64,000 bases of DNA, from NCBI GenBank assembly GCA_965202915.1, contig OZ241847.1, positions 1,736,001 through 1,800,000 on the forward strand, in the 5' to 3' direction. Both the position numbers and the translations under genes were made by a program. This DNA comes from G965202915 sp965202915. GTDB taxonomy: Bacteria > Pseudomonadota > Gammaproteobacteria > Eutrophobiales > Eutrophobiaceae. The notes under the pieces were generated by a model, which was not told where the DNA came from, did no database searches, and was given only the letters and a program-made list of their open reading frames with translations. Positions 44,376 to 53,778 of this stretch are shown piece by piece; within the stretch, counting starts at the first letter, position 1, and each line of letters opens with the position of its first letter.

Positions 44376-45777
44376 CGCCCAGCCATTCTCTTGCATCGAC
44401 AAAATGCCCCGCGACCGCGGCGGCGGCGGCCATTACCGGGCTCACCAAATGGGTCCTTCCCCCCTGCCCCTGTCTGCCCTCAAAATTACGATTCGATGTT
44501 GAGGCACAGCGCTCACCCGCCTGCAACTGATCCGCGTTCATGCCCAGACACATGGAGCAGCCCGGCTCACGCCATTCAAACCCGGCCTCGATAAACACCT
44601 GCGCCAAACCCTCCCGCTCGGCCTGACGCTTTACCAGGCCCGAACCCGGCACCACCAACGCCTGTTTGATATTGCCCGCCACCTTTCTGCCGCGCACCAC
44701 CCGCGCGGCCACCCGTAAATCCTCAATGCGCGCATTGGTGCAGGAGCCCAAAAAGACCTTATCGAGTTTGATGGCGGTGATCGCGGTACCCGGCTCCAGC
44801 GCCATATACTCCAACGCCCGCACCATGCCCTCACGTTTAACACTATCCCGCTCCGCGGACGGATCAGGGACACAGGCGCCCACCTCAGTCACCATCCCAG
44901 GCGAGGTGCCCCAGGATACCTGCGGCTGAACAGCCGCCGCGTCCAGGGCTATTTCCCTGTCAAATTGCGCCTCACTATCAGACTGCAAATCCCGCCATGC
45001 CGGCACCGCCTGCTCCCACAGCCTGCCGGTCGGGGCGCGAGGACGTCCCCGCACATAGTCTATGGTCTTGTCATCGACGCCGATCAGGCCAAAGCGGGCG
45101 CCGGCCTCTATACTCATATTGCATACCGTCATCCGCCCCTCCATCGACAACGCGGTGATCGCCTCACCGGTAAATTCAAGCGCATGGCCGGTCGCCCCGG
45201 CGGTGCCAATTTTGGCGATAATGGCCAGAATTATATCCTTGGCGCTGATCCCGGGCCCGGCTTCACCATAGACCCTGATCCGCATATTTCTCGCCTTCAT
45301 CAATGACAGGCACTGGGTCGCCAGTACGTGCTCGACCTCGGAGGTGCCTATGCCAAAGGCAAGGGCACCGAGGGCGCCGTTCGTGGCGGTATGGGAATCC
45401 CCGCATACGATAGTCATGCCCGGCAGGGATGCCCCCTGTTCCGGGCCAACCACGTGCACGATCCCCTGGCGCGGATCGGCCATGCCGAATTTGATAATGC
45501 CGGCCTCGCGGCAATTCTGGTCCAGCGTTTCCAGCGACAACCTGGAGACCGGATCGGCGATATTATCGCGATCGATGGTGGGCACGTTATGATCTTCCAT
45601 TGCCAGATTTGCCGCGCTGCGCCAGGGCCTGCGGCCGGCGTTGCGCAAACCTTCAAACGCCTGCGGGGAGGTGACTTCATGCAGCAGATGGCGGTCGATA
45701 TAAAGCAGCGAGGAACCATCATCATTTTCCCTGACCACGTGTTCCCGCCAAAGCCTGTCATACAATGTTTCCGGCAC
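44359..45777 (-). CDS. leuC: 3-isopropylmalate dehydratase, large subunit
   Basis: Aconitase-family large subunit with a [4Fe-4S] cluster. The cluster cysteines are in VFLGSCTNARIEDL near residue 342 and GCSMCLGMN near 403-411; VCGDSHTATNGALGALAFGI near 125-144 is the signature. At 472 residues it is full length. It begins seven bases after the stop of the acuI-like gene and overlaps leuD. leuB, the usual third member, is not in the window. Confidence 0.97.
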   Translation of the reverse strand: MPETLYDRLWREHVVRENDDGSSLLYIDRHLLHEVTSPQAFEGLRNAGRRPWRSAANLAMEDHNVPTIDRDNIADPVSRLSLETLDQNCREAGIIKFGMADPRQGIVHVVGPEQGASLPGMTIVCGDSHTATNGALGALAFGIGTSEVEHVLATQCLSLMKARNMRIRVYGEAGPGISAKDIILAIIAKIGTAGATGHALEFTGEAITALSMEGRMTVCNMSIEAGARFGLIGVDDKTIDYVRGRPRAPTGRLWEQAVPAWRDLQSDSEAQFDREIALDAAAVQPQVSWGTSPGMVTEVGACVPDPSAERDSVKREGMVRALEYMALEPGTAITAIKLDKVFLGSCTNARIEDLRVAARVVRGRKVAGNIKQALVVPGSGLVKRQAEREGLAQVFIEAGFEWREPGCSMCLGMNADQLQAGERCASTSNRNFEGRQGQGGRTHLVSPVMAAAAAVAGHFVDAREWLGDDARL

Positions 45778-45783
45778 TTCAAT

Positions 45784-46782
45784 TCACTCCAAATCGGGAT
45801 CAATTTTTACCACGGTTCGGCCCTTGACCCTGCCCGCCAGCATCGCCTCAAATACCGCCGGCAAGCGCTCAGGTTCCACCACCGAGGTGACGATCTCATC
45901 CAGCAGGGTGGGCATTAAATCAGTCGCCAGGCGTCGCCACAATCGCCTTCTCAGCTCGCCCGCACAACCCGCGGAACTGACCCCAAGCAAACTGACCCCC
46001 CTCAATATAAAAGGCATCACCGTGGTATTCAAATGGCTGCCCGCGGCCAGGCCCACCGAAACGATATTGCCCAAGGGGCGGGTGCCGGCGAGCAGCCAGC
46101 CAAGGATATCGCCGCCGATATTGTCGATGGCACCACCCCATACGGCATGACGCAAGGGCGCCTGATCGAGCTCAATCCGCCGCCGGTCAAGCACCTGATC
46201 CGCCCCCAGCCGGCTGAGCCAATCCCGCTCATCGGTTTTAGCGGTCAACGCGGTCACCTCATATCCCAGTCCGGATAACACATTCACCGCGATGCTGCCG
46301 ACGCCGCCGGTGGCTCCGGTAACGACCAATGGGCCGAGCGCGGGCGTTTGGTGATTATCCTGCAGGCGCTGTACGCACAGCGCCACGGTAAAGCCGGCGG
46401 TGCCCAGCGCCATCGCGTTATACAGGCTCATCGGCGGCGGCAACGGCACCACCCATTCCGCCGGCACTCTGGCATAGCCGGCATAACCGCCGTCATGGGC
46501 GACTCCGAAATCATAACCGCTTACCAACACCGCGTCACCTTCCCTGAGCGTGTCCAGATTGGACTCCACCACCCGCCCGGCCATATCAATGCCGGCGGTC
46601 AACGGCAGACGGCGGATGATTTTACCCTTGCCGGTTGCGGCCAGGGCGTCCTTGTAATTGACACTGGAATAGGCAATCTTAACCAGCACGTCGCCGGCGG
46701 GCAGATCGGAGACCCGCTGCTCCTGCAAATCGGCCATGACCCCGCCCGATTCCTCATGGACGCGCAATGCGTTAAATTTCAT
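45784..46782 (-). CDS. Acryloyl-CoA reductase / quinone oxidoreductase, YhdH-AcuI family
   Basis: NADPH-dependent medium-chain reductase. N-terminal GroES-like fold (YSSVNYKDALAATGKGKIIR near 39-58, GIDMAGRVVES near 70) and Rossmann motif VTGATGGVGSIAVNVLSGLG near 154-173. This subgroup (E. coli YhdH, Rhodobacter AcuI) reduces acryloyl-CoA to propionyl-CoA, detoxifying acrylate. No zinc ligands are seen, as expected. 332 residues. It is the first gene of the leuCD-gltX strand run, but a functional link to leucine synthesis is not apparent. Confidence 0.9.
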   Translation of the reverse strand: MKFNALRVHEESGGVMADLQEQRVSDLPAGDVLVKIAYSSVNYKDALAATGKGKIIRRLPLTAGIDMAGRVVESNLDTLREGDAVLVSGYDFGVAHDGGYAGYARVPAEWVVPLPPPMSLYNAMALGTAGFTVALCVQRLQDNHQTPALGPLVVTGATGGVGSIAVNVLSGLGYEVTALTAKTDERDWLSRLGADQVLDRRRIELDQAPLRHAVWGGAIDNIGGDILGWLLAGTRPLGNIVSVGLAAGSHLNTTVMPFILRGVSLLGVSSAGCAGELRRRLWRRLATDLMPTLLDEIVTSVVEPERLPAVFEAMLAGRVKGRTVVKIDPDLE

Positions 46783-46902
46783 TATCGACTGTACCTTTAT
46801 CTATTTACATGCTGTCATCGCCATGGGATAATCCGGTGGAATTACACCCAATGGGCCGGCACCGCCGGTCACGATACTCAACGGACAATTATAACTGACA
46901 CC

Positions 46903-47418
46903 ATGAACAAAACCGCTATTTTGACCTTACTCCTGGCCTTAGGCCTGTCCACTGCCGCCCGCGCCGATTTCAATGACGGCGTAGTGGCCTATTTAATGGG
47001 CGATTACGACCGGGCCTTCACCACCATGCAATCGCTGGGCGAAACCGCCGATCACGGCCTTGCACAATATTACATGGGCATGATGTATATGCAAGGCCAG
47101 GGCGTCGAGCAAAGCTACAAAAATGCCGGTGTATGGTTCAAAAGATCGGCGCAAAACGCCATCCCCCAGGCCCAGTACCAACTGGGACGGCTGTATATGC
47201 AGGGCCGCGGCGTACCCAAAGATTATGAATTCGCCTACGCCTGGTTCAATACCGGCGCCGCTCACAACCATCAAAAATCCATCGGCGAGATAGACAAGAC
47301 GGTGGCAAAACTATCCGAACAGGAACTTGCCGAGGCCAGGAGTTTATCCGAAGAATATATTGTAAAATACGGGCCGCAACCGGATGTCGACCCGACTCAA
47401 CCGATACAGATCAATTAA
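46903..47418 (+). CDS. Exported Sel1-repeat protein
   Basis: 171-residue protein with signal peptide MNKTAILTLLLALGLSTAARA, cleaved after ARA. Three Sel1-like units follow: GVVAYLMGDYDRAFTTMQSL, AQYYMGMMYMQGQGVEQSYK and AQYQLGRLYMQGRGVPKDYE. Sel1 repeats form an alpha-solenoid that mediates protein contacts. The start at 46903 is chosen for the signal peptide; longer upstream frames overlap the divergent acuI gene. Function unknown, location periplasm. Confidence 0.88.
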   Translation: MNKTAILTLLLALGLSTAARADFNDGVVAYLMGDYDRAFTTMQSLGETADHGLAQYYMGMMYMQGQGVEQSYKNAGVWFKRSAQNAIPQAQYQLGRLYMQGRGVPKDYEFAYAWFNTGAAHNHQKSIGEIDKTVAKLSEQELAEARSLSEEYIVKYGPQPDVDPTQPIQIN

Positions 47419-47512
47419 GCCGGCTAAACCGGCAGGCCGATTACCGCGCCCGGCGGGTAAGCGGTTATGGGTTTTCAGGGCTGGTTTTTCGGGGATGATT
47501 TTGAGTATTAAA

Positions 47513-47589
47513 TGGTCGGGGTAACAGGATTTGAACTTGCGACCTCTGCCTCCCGAAGGCAGCGCTCTACCAGGCTGAGCTATACCCCG
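47513..47589 (-). tRNA. tRNA-Pro (anticodon CGG)
   Basis: 77-nt gene with acceptor stem CGGGGTA/TACCCCG, D stem GCTC/GAGC, anticodon stem CTGCC/GGCAG around loop TTCGGGA (anticodon CGG), T loop TTCAAAT and encoded CCA end. The T stem GCAAG/CCTGT contains one A-C mismatch where a G-C pair is usual; this may be a real variant or a base error. A well-spaced promoter lies just upstream. Confidence 0.93.
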
Positions 47590-47600
47590 ATGTTATCGAT

Positions 47601-47629
47601 ATTATGACCGTATGGAATTAATTTGGCAA
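47601..47629 (-). promoter_or_regulatory. Promoter of tRNA-Pro
   Basis: Reverse strand TTGCCA (47624-47629), 17 bases, CATAAT (47601-47606). Both hexamers match five of six consensus positions and the expected start is a few bases before the tRNA 5' end. Confidence 0.7.
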
Positions 47630-47742
47630 CGGGGACCGACCGGCCTGAGCTGATTCGATAGTGCGCTGGCGGTGGGATTGGTGACGGTGTCTTGATCAAG
47701 TCATCATCCAGACTGTTTTAATCCGCTGATCATCATAGCCGC

Positions 47743-48738
47743 TCAGGATTGTCTCTGTACCGAGTATTGCGCCAGCTCATAAAGTGCCCGCATATATTGT
47801 GAATCCGGCAACCCGGAAAGTGCGTCACTGGCCCCTTGAGCGTGTTGATTTGCCAGGTCCGCGGTATATTCTATCGCACCGGTACCCCTGATCGCTTCCT
47901 GTATTATTGCAATATCACCCATGCCCCCCTGTTCTATCGCCCGGCGTATTACCTCGGATTGCCGGCCCGAACCATGCCACATCGCGTACAATAAAGGCAG
48001 AGTCGGTCTGCCTTCGGACAGATCGTCGCCAATATTTTTACCCAGCTCCGAAGAGGATGAGGAATAATCCAACACGTCGTCTATCAGTTGGAAGGCGGTG
48101 CCCAAGTGGCGGCCATAGCGGCTGATCGCGGTCTCTTCGGCGGCGCCGCCATTGCTGATCACCACCCCCAGCCGGACCGCGGCTTCAAACAATTTGGCGG
48201 TTTTATCGCGCACCACCCCCAAATAGCGTTCCACCGTGGTTTCCGGGTCGTGGGTATTGCTCAGTTGCCGCACCTCGCCGGTGGCGATGGTGTTGGTGGT
48301 GTCGGATAATATCTCCATCACCCGCATGGAACGCGAGGCCACCATCATCTGAAAGGCCCTGGAATAGACAAAATCGCCAACCAGCACGCTGGCCTCGTTA
48401 CCCCAGCGCTGATTGGCGGTAACCTGGCCGCGGCGCAGTTGCGAGGCATCGACAACGTCATCGTGCAGCAGGGTGGCGGTGTGGATAAATTCTATTATCG
48501 CGGCCAGGTTGATATGCTGATCTCCCTGATAATTGAACGCCCTGGCGGTGATCAATAATAACGCCGGGCGCAGGCGTTTGCCGCCGCTGTTGACGATATA
48601 ATGACCAAGCTGGTCGATAAGATCGACCTCCGAATCAAGTTGCCTCTGGATAAGGCTATCCACCCTCGACATATCCTCGGCGACCAGGGCGCGAATATCG
48701 ACCCAGTTGGCTTGAACCGCGACGGCCTTATCAGTCAA
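47743..48738 (-). CDS. ispB: Octaprenyl diphosphate synthase (polyprenyl synthetase)
   Basis: Makes the long isoprenoid side chain of ubiquinone from FPP and IPP. The first aspartate-rich motif is LLHDDVVDASQLRRG near residues 90-104, the second is LIDDVLDYSS near 217, and GGKRLRPALLLITARAF near 53-69 is typical. The start is a TTG at 48738, supported by AGGAGG ten bases upstream and by the family N-terminus. It is divergent from rplU-rpmA-obgE, the conserved gammaproteobacterial arrangement. 331 residues. Confidence 0.96.
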   Translation of the reverse strand: MTDKAVAVQANWVDIRALVAEDMSRVDSLIQRQLDSEVDLIDQLGHYIVNSGGKRLRPALLLITARAFNYQGDQHINLAAIIEFIHTATLLHDDVVDASQLRRGQVTANQRWGNEASVLVGDFVYSRAFQMMVASRSMRVMEILSDTTNTIATGEVRQLSNTHDPETTVERYLGVVRDKTAKLFEAAVRLGVVISNGGAAEETAISRYGRHLGTAFQLIDDVLDYSSSSSELGKNIGDDLSEGRPTLPLLYAMWHGSGRQSEVIRRAIEQGGMGDIAIIQEAIRGTGAIEYTADLANQHAQGASDALSGLPDSQYMRALYELAQYSVQRQS

Positions 48739-48839
48739 AACCGGATTTCCTCCTGGAATAAATAGCGTACGTTACCGGCATTCCCCAATCCGCACCGGCG
48801 GCAAATACCATTAATAAACCAGATTTTAGCATTATCGGC

Positions 48840-48868
48840 TTGCCCCGCTGTAACAAATTCATTAAAAT
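48840..48868 (+). promoter_or_regulatory. Predicted promoter of rplU-rpmA
   Basis: TTGCCC (48840-48845), 17 bases, TAAAAT (48863-48868), about 60 bases before the rplU ATG. Position fits the single operon promoter usual for these ribosomal protein genes. Confidence 0.5.
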
Positions 48869-48928
48869 ATCTGATTCTTTAATATATCGATCAATCTTTC
48901 ACTAATCAGGACCCGGACCATTATCGAC

Positions 48929-49273
48929 ATGTACGCAGTTATCAAATCAGGCGGTAAGCAATATAAAGTCGCAAAAGGCGACAACGTCAAGGTGGAAAAA
49001 CTCGACGCCGAGGAGGGTAAATCAATCACTCTGTCCGAGGTGCTGATGGTGGTGGACGGCGACCAGATCAGTCTGGGCAGTCCCTATCTGGAAAACGCCA
49101 GGGTGACCGCCAGGGTCGAGAGCCATGGTCGCTCGGCTAAAATAAATATCGTCAAATTCCAGCGGCGCAAACATCACCGCAAACAGATGGGTCACCGTCA
49201 GGCTTATACCGATCTGGCGATCACCGACGTTGCGCTGGCACAAGCTTCGGAGGAGGAGAACAATGGCACATAA
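48929..49273 (+). CDS. rplU: 50S ribosomal protein L21
   Basis: MYAVIKSGGKQYKVAKGDNV at the N-terminus and VKFQRRKHHRKQMGHRQAYT near residues 72-91 identify L21. The C-terminus is extended by about ten residues (QASEEENNGT) beyond the usual end, because its frame runs 11 bases into rpmA. It is first gene of rplU-rpmA. Confidence 0.97.
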   Translation: MYAVIKSGGKQYKVAKGDNVKVEKLDAEEGKSITLSEVLMVVDGDQISLGSPYLENARVTARVESHGRSAKINIVKFQRRKHHRKQMGHRQAYTDLAITDVALAQASEEENNGT

Positions 49274-49520
49274 AAAGGCGGGCGGCAGTTCCAAGAACGA
49301 CCGGGATTCCCATTCCAAACGTCTGGGCGTGAAAAAATTCGGCGGCGAGCCGGTGCGGGCCGGCAATATCCTGGTGCGTCAACGCGGCACAAAGTTTCAC
49401 CCCGGCGGCAACGTTGGGCTGGGCCATGATCATACTTTATTTGCAACCGCGGACGGCAGGGTTGTGTTTCAGCAAAAAGGTCCCAAAAGCCGGACTTTTG
49501 TGAGCGTCGTGACCGGCTGA
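49263..49520 (+). CDS. rpmA: 50S ribosomal protein L27
   Basis: MAHKKAGGSSKNDRDSHSKR is the classic N-terminus that reaches towards the peptidyl-transferase centre; LGVKKFGGEPVRAGNILVRQ follows. 85 residues, normal. I use the ATG at 49263, not the upstream in-frame start at 49230, because the family begins with MAHKK and GAGGAGGA precedes it. Overlaps the rplU stop by 11 bases. Confidence 0.97.
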   Translation: MAHKKAGGSSKNDRDSHSKRLGVKKFGGEPVRAGNILVRQRGTKFHPGGNVGLGHDHTLFATADGRVVFQQKGPKSRTFVSVVTG

Positions 49521-49544
49521 ACCGGTCGTGACAACTGTCCCTTA

Positions 49545-49573
49545 GCCCCGACCACAAAGCGGGGTTTGCTTTT
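49545..49573 (+). terminator. Possible terminator after rpmA
   Basis: Stem CCCCG/CGGGG with a nine-base loop, followed by TTTGCTTTTG. The stem is short and the T-run interrupted, so it may only attenuate read-through into obgE, 60 bases downstream. Confidence 0.45.
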
Positions 49574-49632
49574 GCCAGCCTGCCTGGCAAGCGGCCCAAT
49601 GAGTTGATCATCCCTGTCTCCCGAAGATCCTG

Positions 49633-50649
49633 ATGAAATTCGTCGATGAAGCATCCATCCGAGTCGAAGCCGGCAAGGGCGGCGACGGTTGCCTCAGCTT
49701 TCGCCGCGAAAAATATATCCCCAGGGGCGGTGTCGATGGCGGCGACGGCGGCGACGGCGGCAGTATTTATCTGCACGTCGACCCGGGCTTGAACACCCTC
49801 GTTGATTTTCGCCATAATCGCCTCCACCGGGCCGGCAACGGGCAGCCGGGCATGGGCCGTGGACGCACCGGCAAGCGCGGAGAAGACCTGCACATCAAGG
49901 TGCCGCCCGGAACCCTGATCTACGATAAACAAACCGACGAGTTGATCGGTGATCTGACAAAACCGGAGGCGATATTACTGGTTGCAAAAGGCGGCACCCA
50001 TGGCCTGGGCAATACTCATTTCAAAAGCAGCACCAATCGCGCACCCAGGAAAACCACCCGTGGAACAATCGGGGAACAGCGCGATTTGCATCTGGAACTG
50101 CGGGTATTGGCGGAAGTGGGTTTGCTGGGTTTGCCCAATGCCGGCAAATCAACCCTGATTCGCACCGTATCATCGGCCACCCCGAAGGTCGCCGATTACC
50201 CGTTCACGACGCTCTATCCCAATCTGGGATCAGTCAGCGTCGCCGGTGAAGACAGTTTCACCATCGCCGATATCCCCGGTTTGATCAGCGGCGCCGCCAA
50301 CGGCGCCGGCCTGGGTTGCCGCTTTCTAAAACATCTGTCACGCACCAATTTGCTGCTGCATCTGGTCGATATTGGCGGGAATAATATCGACCATGCGCTC
50401 GCGGACGTTCACACCATTGAGCGGGAACTGGCCAGTTACTCGGAGAATCTGCTCGCCAAGGCGCGCTGGCTGGTTCTGAATAAAAGCGATTTACTGGCGG
50501 ATAAAGAACTCGAACAAATCCTCGCCCGATTGGCAACGACGACAAACGGCATTGAAAAAACATTTGCCATATCGGCCCTAAGCGGCGCCGGCTGTGAAGA
50601 GCTGGTGCGGCAGGTTACAAAATGGGTCGCAACAGCGGCACAGGATTGA
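49633..50649 (+). CDS. obgE: GTPase Obg (CgtA), ribosome-assembly GTPase
   Basis: Essential GTPase of large-subunit maturation and stress response. The N-terminal Obg fold is rich in glycine (GKGGDGCLSFRREKYIPRGG, VDGGDGGDGGSI). The G domain has G1 GLPNAGKSTLI near residue 167, G3 DIPGLISGA, G4 NKSD and G5 SALSGAG. Length 338. Follows rpmA on the same strand, and proB begins six bases after it. Confidence 0.97.
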   Translation: MKFVDEASIRVEAGKGGDGCLSFRREKYIPRGGVDGGDGGDGGSIYLHVDPGLNTLVDFRHNRLHRAGNGQPGMGRGRTGKRGEDLHIKVPPGTLIYDKQTDELIGDLTKPEAILLVAKGGTHGLGNTHFKSSTNRAPRKTTRGTIGEQRDLHLELRVLAEVGLLGLPNAGKSTLIRTVSSATPKVADYPFTTLYPNLGSVSVAGEDSFTIADIPGLISGAANGAGLGCRFLKHLSRTNLLLHLVDIGGNNIDHALADVHTIERELASYSENLLAKARWLVLNKSDLLADKELEQILARLATTTNGIEKTFAISALSGAGCEELVRQVTKWVATAAQD

Positions 50650-50655
50650 TGACCA

Positions 50656-51780
50656 ATGAGTGACACACGCACAAAAACCGGCCGGGCACCGCGCTGGGTG
50701 ATCAAGATCGGCAGCGCCCTGTTGGTTAATCCCGGAGGCGGCCTGCACCGTGAATTTCTGGAGGTGCTGGTGCAACAAGTCGTACAGTTGAAACAAAACG
50801 GCCATGAAATCGTGCTGGTTTCCTCGGGCGCGGTGGCGGAAGGCATGACCCGAATGGGCTGGTTGCAGCGTCCGAAAACCGTGCATAAATTACAGGCCGC
50901 CGCGGCAATCGGGCAGATGGGATTAATACAGGCATACGAGTCCCGTTTTCAGAGATTGGGCGAGCACACTGCGCAAGTGCTGTTGACCCACGACGACGTC
51001 GCCAACCGCAAGCGCTATTTGAACGCCCGCACCAGTTTAAGAACCCTGATTGATCTGGGAATAGTGCCGATAGTCAATGAAAATGACACGGTCGCGACCG
51101 ATGAGATCCGTCTGGGCGATAATGACACCCTGTCCGGGCTGGTGTCCAACTTAATCGAGGCCGATTTGCTGGTGATCCTGACCGACCAGGCCGGTTTATA
51201 TGAATCCGATCCGCGCAAAAATCCGGCGGCAAAGCTGGTGGCCGAGGCCGAGGCCGGGGATCAAACCCTCCGGGCCTATGCCGGTCAGGGCGGCAGTCTC
51301 GGCCGCGGTGGCATGCAGACAAAACTGCGCGCCGCCAAAATAGCCGCTCAATCCGGCACCAATACCATAATTGCCGGCGGCGAGGACAAAGACGTGCTAT
51401 TGCAAATTGCCCGGGGCGATAAGATCGGCACCCTGCTCAGGGCCGGGCGGGAAGGCATTGCCGCCAAAAAACAATGGCTGGCCAATCAAGCCAGCACCCG
51501 CGGCGATCTGGTCATCGACGACGGCGCGCTAAGGGCGCTGCGCGAACAGGGGAAAAGTCTGCTGGCGGTTGGGATCACCGAAGTACGGGGGAATTTCAAA
51601 CGCGGCGAGATCGTCGCCTGCTTAAATCAACAGGGAAAAGAAATTGCCCGCGGCCTGATCAACTACAGTGCCCTGGAAACAACCCGACTTATCGGCAAAA
51701 ATAGTGATGAATTTGAAACCATCCTGGGCTATATTGACGCGGATGAATTGATCCACAGGGATAATCTCATCCTGGTTTAG
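50656..51780 (+). CDS. proB: Glutamate 5-kinase
   Basis: First enzyme of proline synthesis, phosphorylating glutamate. The amino-acid-kinase domain shows VIKIGSALLVNP near residues 15-26, VSSGAVAEGM near 55, NENDTVATDEIRLGDND near 140-156 and GRGGMQTKLRAAKIA near 219. A C-terminal PUA domain (RGDLVIDDGALRAL...FKRGEIV) is present, giving the full 374 residues. Immediately downstream of obgE, as in many gammaproteobacteria. Confidence 0.97.
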   Translation: MSDTRTKTGRAPRWVIKIGSALLVNPGGGLHREFLEVLVQQVVQLKQNGHEIVLVSSGAVAEGMTRMGWLQRPKTVHKLQAAAAIGQMGLIQAYESRFQRLGEHTAQVLLTHDDVANRKRYLNARTSLRTLIDLGIVPIVNENDTVATDEIRLGDNDTLSGLVSNLIEADLLVILTDQAGLYESDPRKNPAAKLVAEAEAGDQTLRAYAGQGGSLGRGGMQTKLRAAKIAAQSGTNTIIAGGEDKDVLLQIARGDKIGTLLRAGREGIAAKKQWLANQASTRGDLVIDDGALRALREQGKSLLAVGITEVRGNFKRGEIVACLNQQGKEIARGLINYSALETTRLIGKNSDEFETILGYIDADELIHRDNLILV

Positions 51781-51804
51781 CGAACAGGCCGCCGCAGCCG
51801 GCTT

Positions 51805-52080
51805 TTATCCGTCCGCAGACGCAAGTGCCCGCACCTGGGCGTTGAGCCTGGACTTATGACGCGCCGCCTTGTTCTTACGGATCAATCCCTTGCTGACCAT
51901 GCGGTCGATAATTGGGACTGCGGTATTATAAGCCGCCTGAGCCTGCTTCGGATCATTTGCCTTGATAGCCAGGATCACCTTTTTGATATAGGTGCGCATC
52001 ATGGAACGCATGCTGGAATTGTGCCTGCCGCGCTTTACCGCCTGGCGGGCGCGTTTTTTAGCTGATGCAATATTTGCCAT
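51805..52080 (-). CDS. rpsT: 30S ribosomal protein S20
   Basis: MANIASAKKRARQAVKRGRH and RKNKAARHKSRLNAQVRAL are diagnostic. 91 residues. It converges with proB (25 bases apart) and diverges from murJ, the conserved rpsT-murJ-ribF arrangement. Preceded by a well-spaced promoter. Confidence 0.97.
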   Translation of the reverse strand: MANIASAKKRARQAVKRGRHNSSMRSMMRTYIKKVILAIKANDPKQAQAAYNTAVPIIDRMVSKGLIRKNKAARHKSRLNAQVRALASADG

Positions 52081-52112
52081 AATTATTCACGTTGCCACTT
52101 GTGGAAACGGTC

Positions 52113-52141
52113 ACTATGCGGATACCGGCGTGAATTGTCAA
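52113..52141 (-). promoter_or_regulatory. Predicted promoter of rpsT
   Basis: Reverse strand TTGACA (52136-52141), 17 bases, CATAGT (52113-52118), 33 bases before the rpsT ATG. Confidence 0.6.
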
Positions 52142-52217
52142 CCGTGATATTGTATATATCAGCACGGCCTGGGATCTGAGCAGGCAGTCATTTAGTCTTT
52201 CTTACAATGGGGATGAA

Positions 52218-53756
52218 TTGAGCAGCAAATTACTGAAATCGACGATCACCGTTAGCGCGATGACCACAGTTTCGCGGGTATTGGGGCTGATCCGCGATAT
52301 CACCATCGCCCGCCTGTTCGGCGCCGGCAGCGGCATGGATGCCTTTATTGTCGCCTTTCGGATCCCGAATTTATGGCGCCGGATTTTTGCCGAGGGCGGG
52401 TTTTCCCAGGCATTTGTGCCGGTGCTGTCCGAATACAAACAGCGCCGCGGCGAAGCGGCGGTAACCGCGCTCATCGATCAGACCGCGGCCACCCTCGGCC
52501 TGGTGCTGTTTATCGTCACTGCTATCGGGGTACTGCTGGCGCCATTGTTTATCATCGTATTTGCGCCCGGCTTTATCGGCGATCAGACAAAATACCCGTT
52601 GGCCGTCGACATGCTCCGCGTTACCTTTCCCTATTTGTTGTTCATATCATTGACCGCGTTTGCCGCCGGCATCCTCAATGCCTACCAGCGCTTTGCCGCC
52701 CCGGCGTTTACCCCGGTATTACTGAATCTATCCCTGATCGGCTGCGCAATATGGCTGTCACCATTACTGGCGACGCCAATAAAGGCGCTGGCCTGGGGCG
52801 TATTATTTGCCGGCGTCATCCAATTAATATTTCAGGTGCCTTTTTTGTACCGGATCCGCAAACTTCCGAAACCGGGATTAAACCGCGACCGTCAGGGGGT
52901 GAAAAAAATACTCAAACTCATGCTGCCGGCAATTTTTGCGACCTCCATCGTCCAGATCAATTTACTGGTGGATACCCTGATCGCGTCTTTTCTGGCCACC
53001 GGCAGTATCACCTGGCTGTATTTTTCCGACCGGCTGGTGGAATTTCCACTGGGGGTGTTCGGTATCGCAATGGCGACCGTGATCCTGCCGAATCTATCAC
53101 GACAATATGCCGACGGTTCGGAGCGGGACGCCGCCAGAACGCTGGATTGGGGATTACGCTGGACCTTTTTGATAGGCGTCCCGGCGACGTTGGGACTGGC
53201 CATCCTGGCGCAGCCGTTATTGACCACCCTGTTTCACTATAATGCATTTACCGCCCATGATGTATTGATGTCCGGCAAGAGTCTGGTCGCGTACTCACTG
53301 GGGTTAACCGGGTTCATTTTAGTAAAAATTCTGGCAACCGGTTTTTTTTCAAATCAGGACACTAAAACGCCGGTCAAGGCCGGCGCCCTCGCGATGATAG
53401 CCAATATCATCTTAAATCTGCTGCTGGTGATCCCCCTGGCCCATGCCGGGCTGGCGCTGGCGACCTCATTATCGGCCTATATCCAGGCTATGATAATGTA
53501 TTATATACTCAAGCACAGCGGCAGGCTCAGACCCGAGCCGGGCTGGCTGAAATTCAGCCTGCAGTTGCTTGCCGCCGGCGCCTTGATGGCGGCGGTATTG
53601 CTTAACTGGGTTGCCGCGCCGGAAGTCTGGCGGCAGTGGGGACTATTGGACCGCGGCATCGGCTTACTGGCGGCGGTATTTGCCGGAATCGCGATTTATT
53701 TTTCCGGATTATGGTTACTGGGGCTGAGACCGGCACATATGATGATCAGATCATGA
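52218..53756 (+). CDS. murJ: Lipid II flippase MurJ
   Basis: Polytopic inner-membrane flippase that exports the peptidoglycan precursor lipid II. SKLLKSTITVSAMTTVSRVL with GLIRDITIARLFGAG near the N-terminus and FRIPNLWRRIFAEGGFSQAF near 49-68 are hallmarks; about 14 membrane segments are predicted over 512 residues. The start is a TTG at 52218, because the nearby ATG codons are out of frame or hit an immediate stop. First gene of murJ-ribF-ileS-lspA-ispH. Confidence 0.96.
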   Translation: MSSKLLKSTITVSAMTTVSRVLGLIRDITIARLFGAGSGMDAFIVAFRIPNLWRRIFAEGGFSQAFVPVLSEYKQRRGEAAVTALIDQTAATLGLVLFIVTAIGVLLAPLFIIVFAPGFIGDQTKYPLAVDMLRVTFPYLLFISLTAFAAGILNAYQRFAAPAFTPVLLNLSLIGCAIWLSPLLATPIKALAWGVLFAGVIQLIFQVPFLYRIRKLPKPGLNRDRQGVKKILKLMLPAIFATSIVQINLLVDTLIASFLATGSITWLYFSDRLVEFPLGVFGIAMATVILPNLSRQYADGSERDAARTLDWGLRWTFLIGVPATLGLAILAQPLLTTLFHYNAFTAHDVLMSGKSLVAYSLGLTGFILVKILATGFFSNQDTKTPVKAGALAMIANIILNLLLVIPLAHAGLALATSLSAYIQAMIMYYILKHSGRLRPEPGWLKFSLQLLAAGALMAAVLLNWVAAPEVWRQWGLLDRGIGLLAAVFAGIAIYFSGLWLLGLRPAHMMIRS

Positions 53757-53778
53757 GCGTCGTCGGGGCGTTACGGTG

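Noticed and set aside
46348..46902. 5' extension of the Sel1 gene as a 356-codon protein
   Set aside because: The extension is antisense to the acuI-like gene; the signal peptide at 46903 marks the real start.
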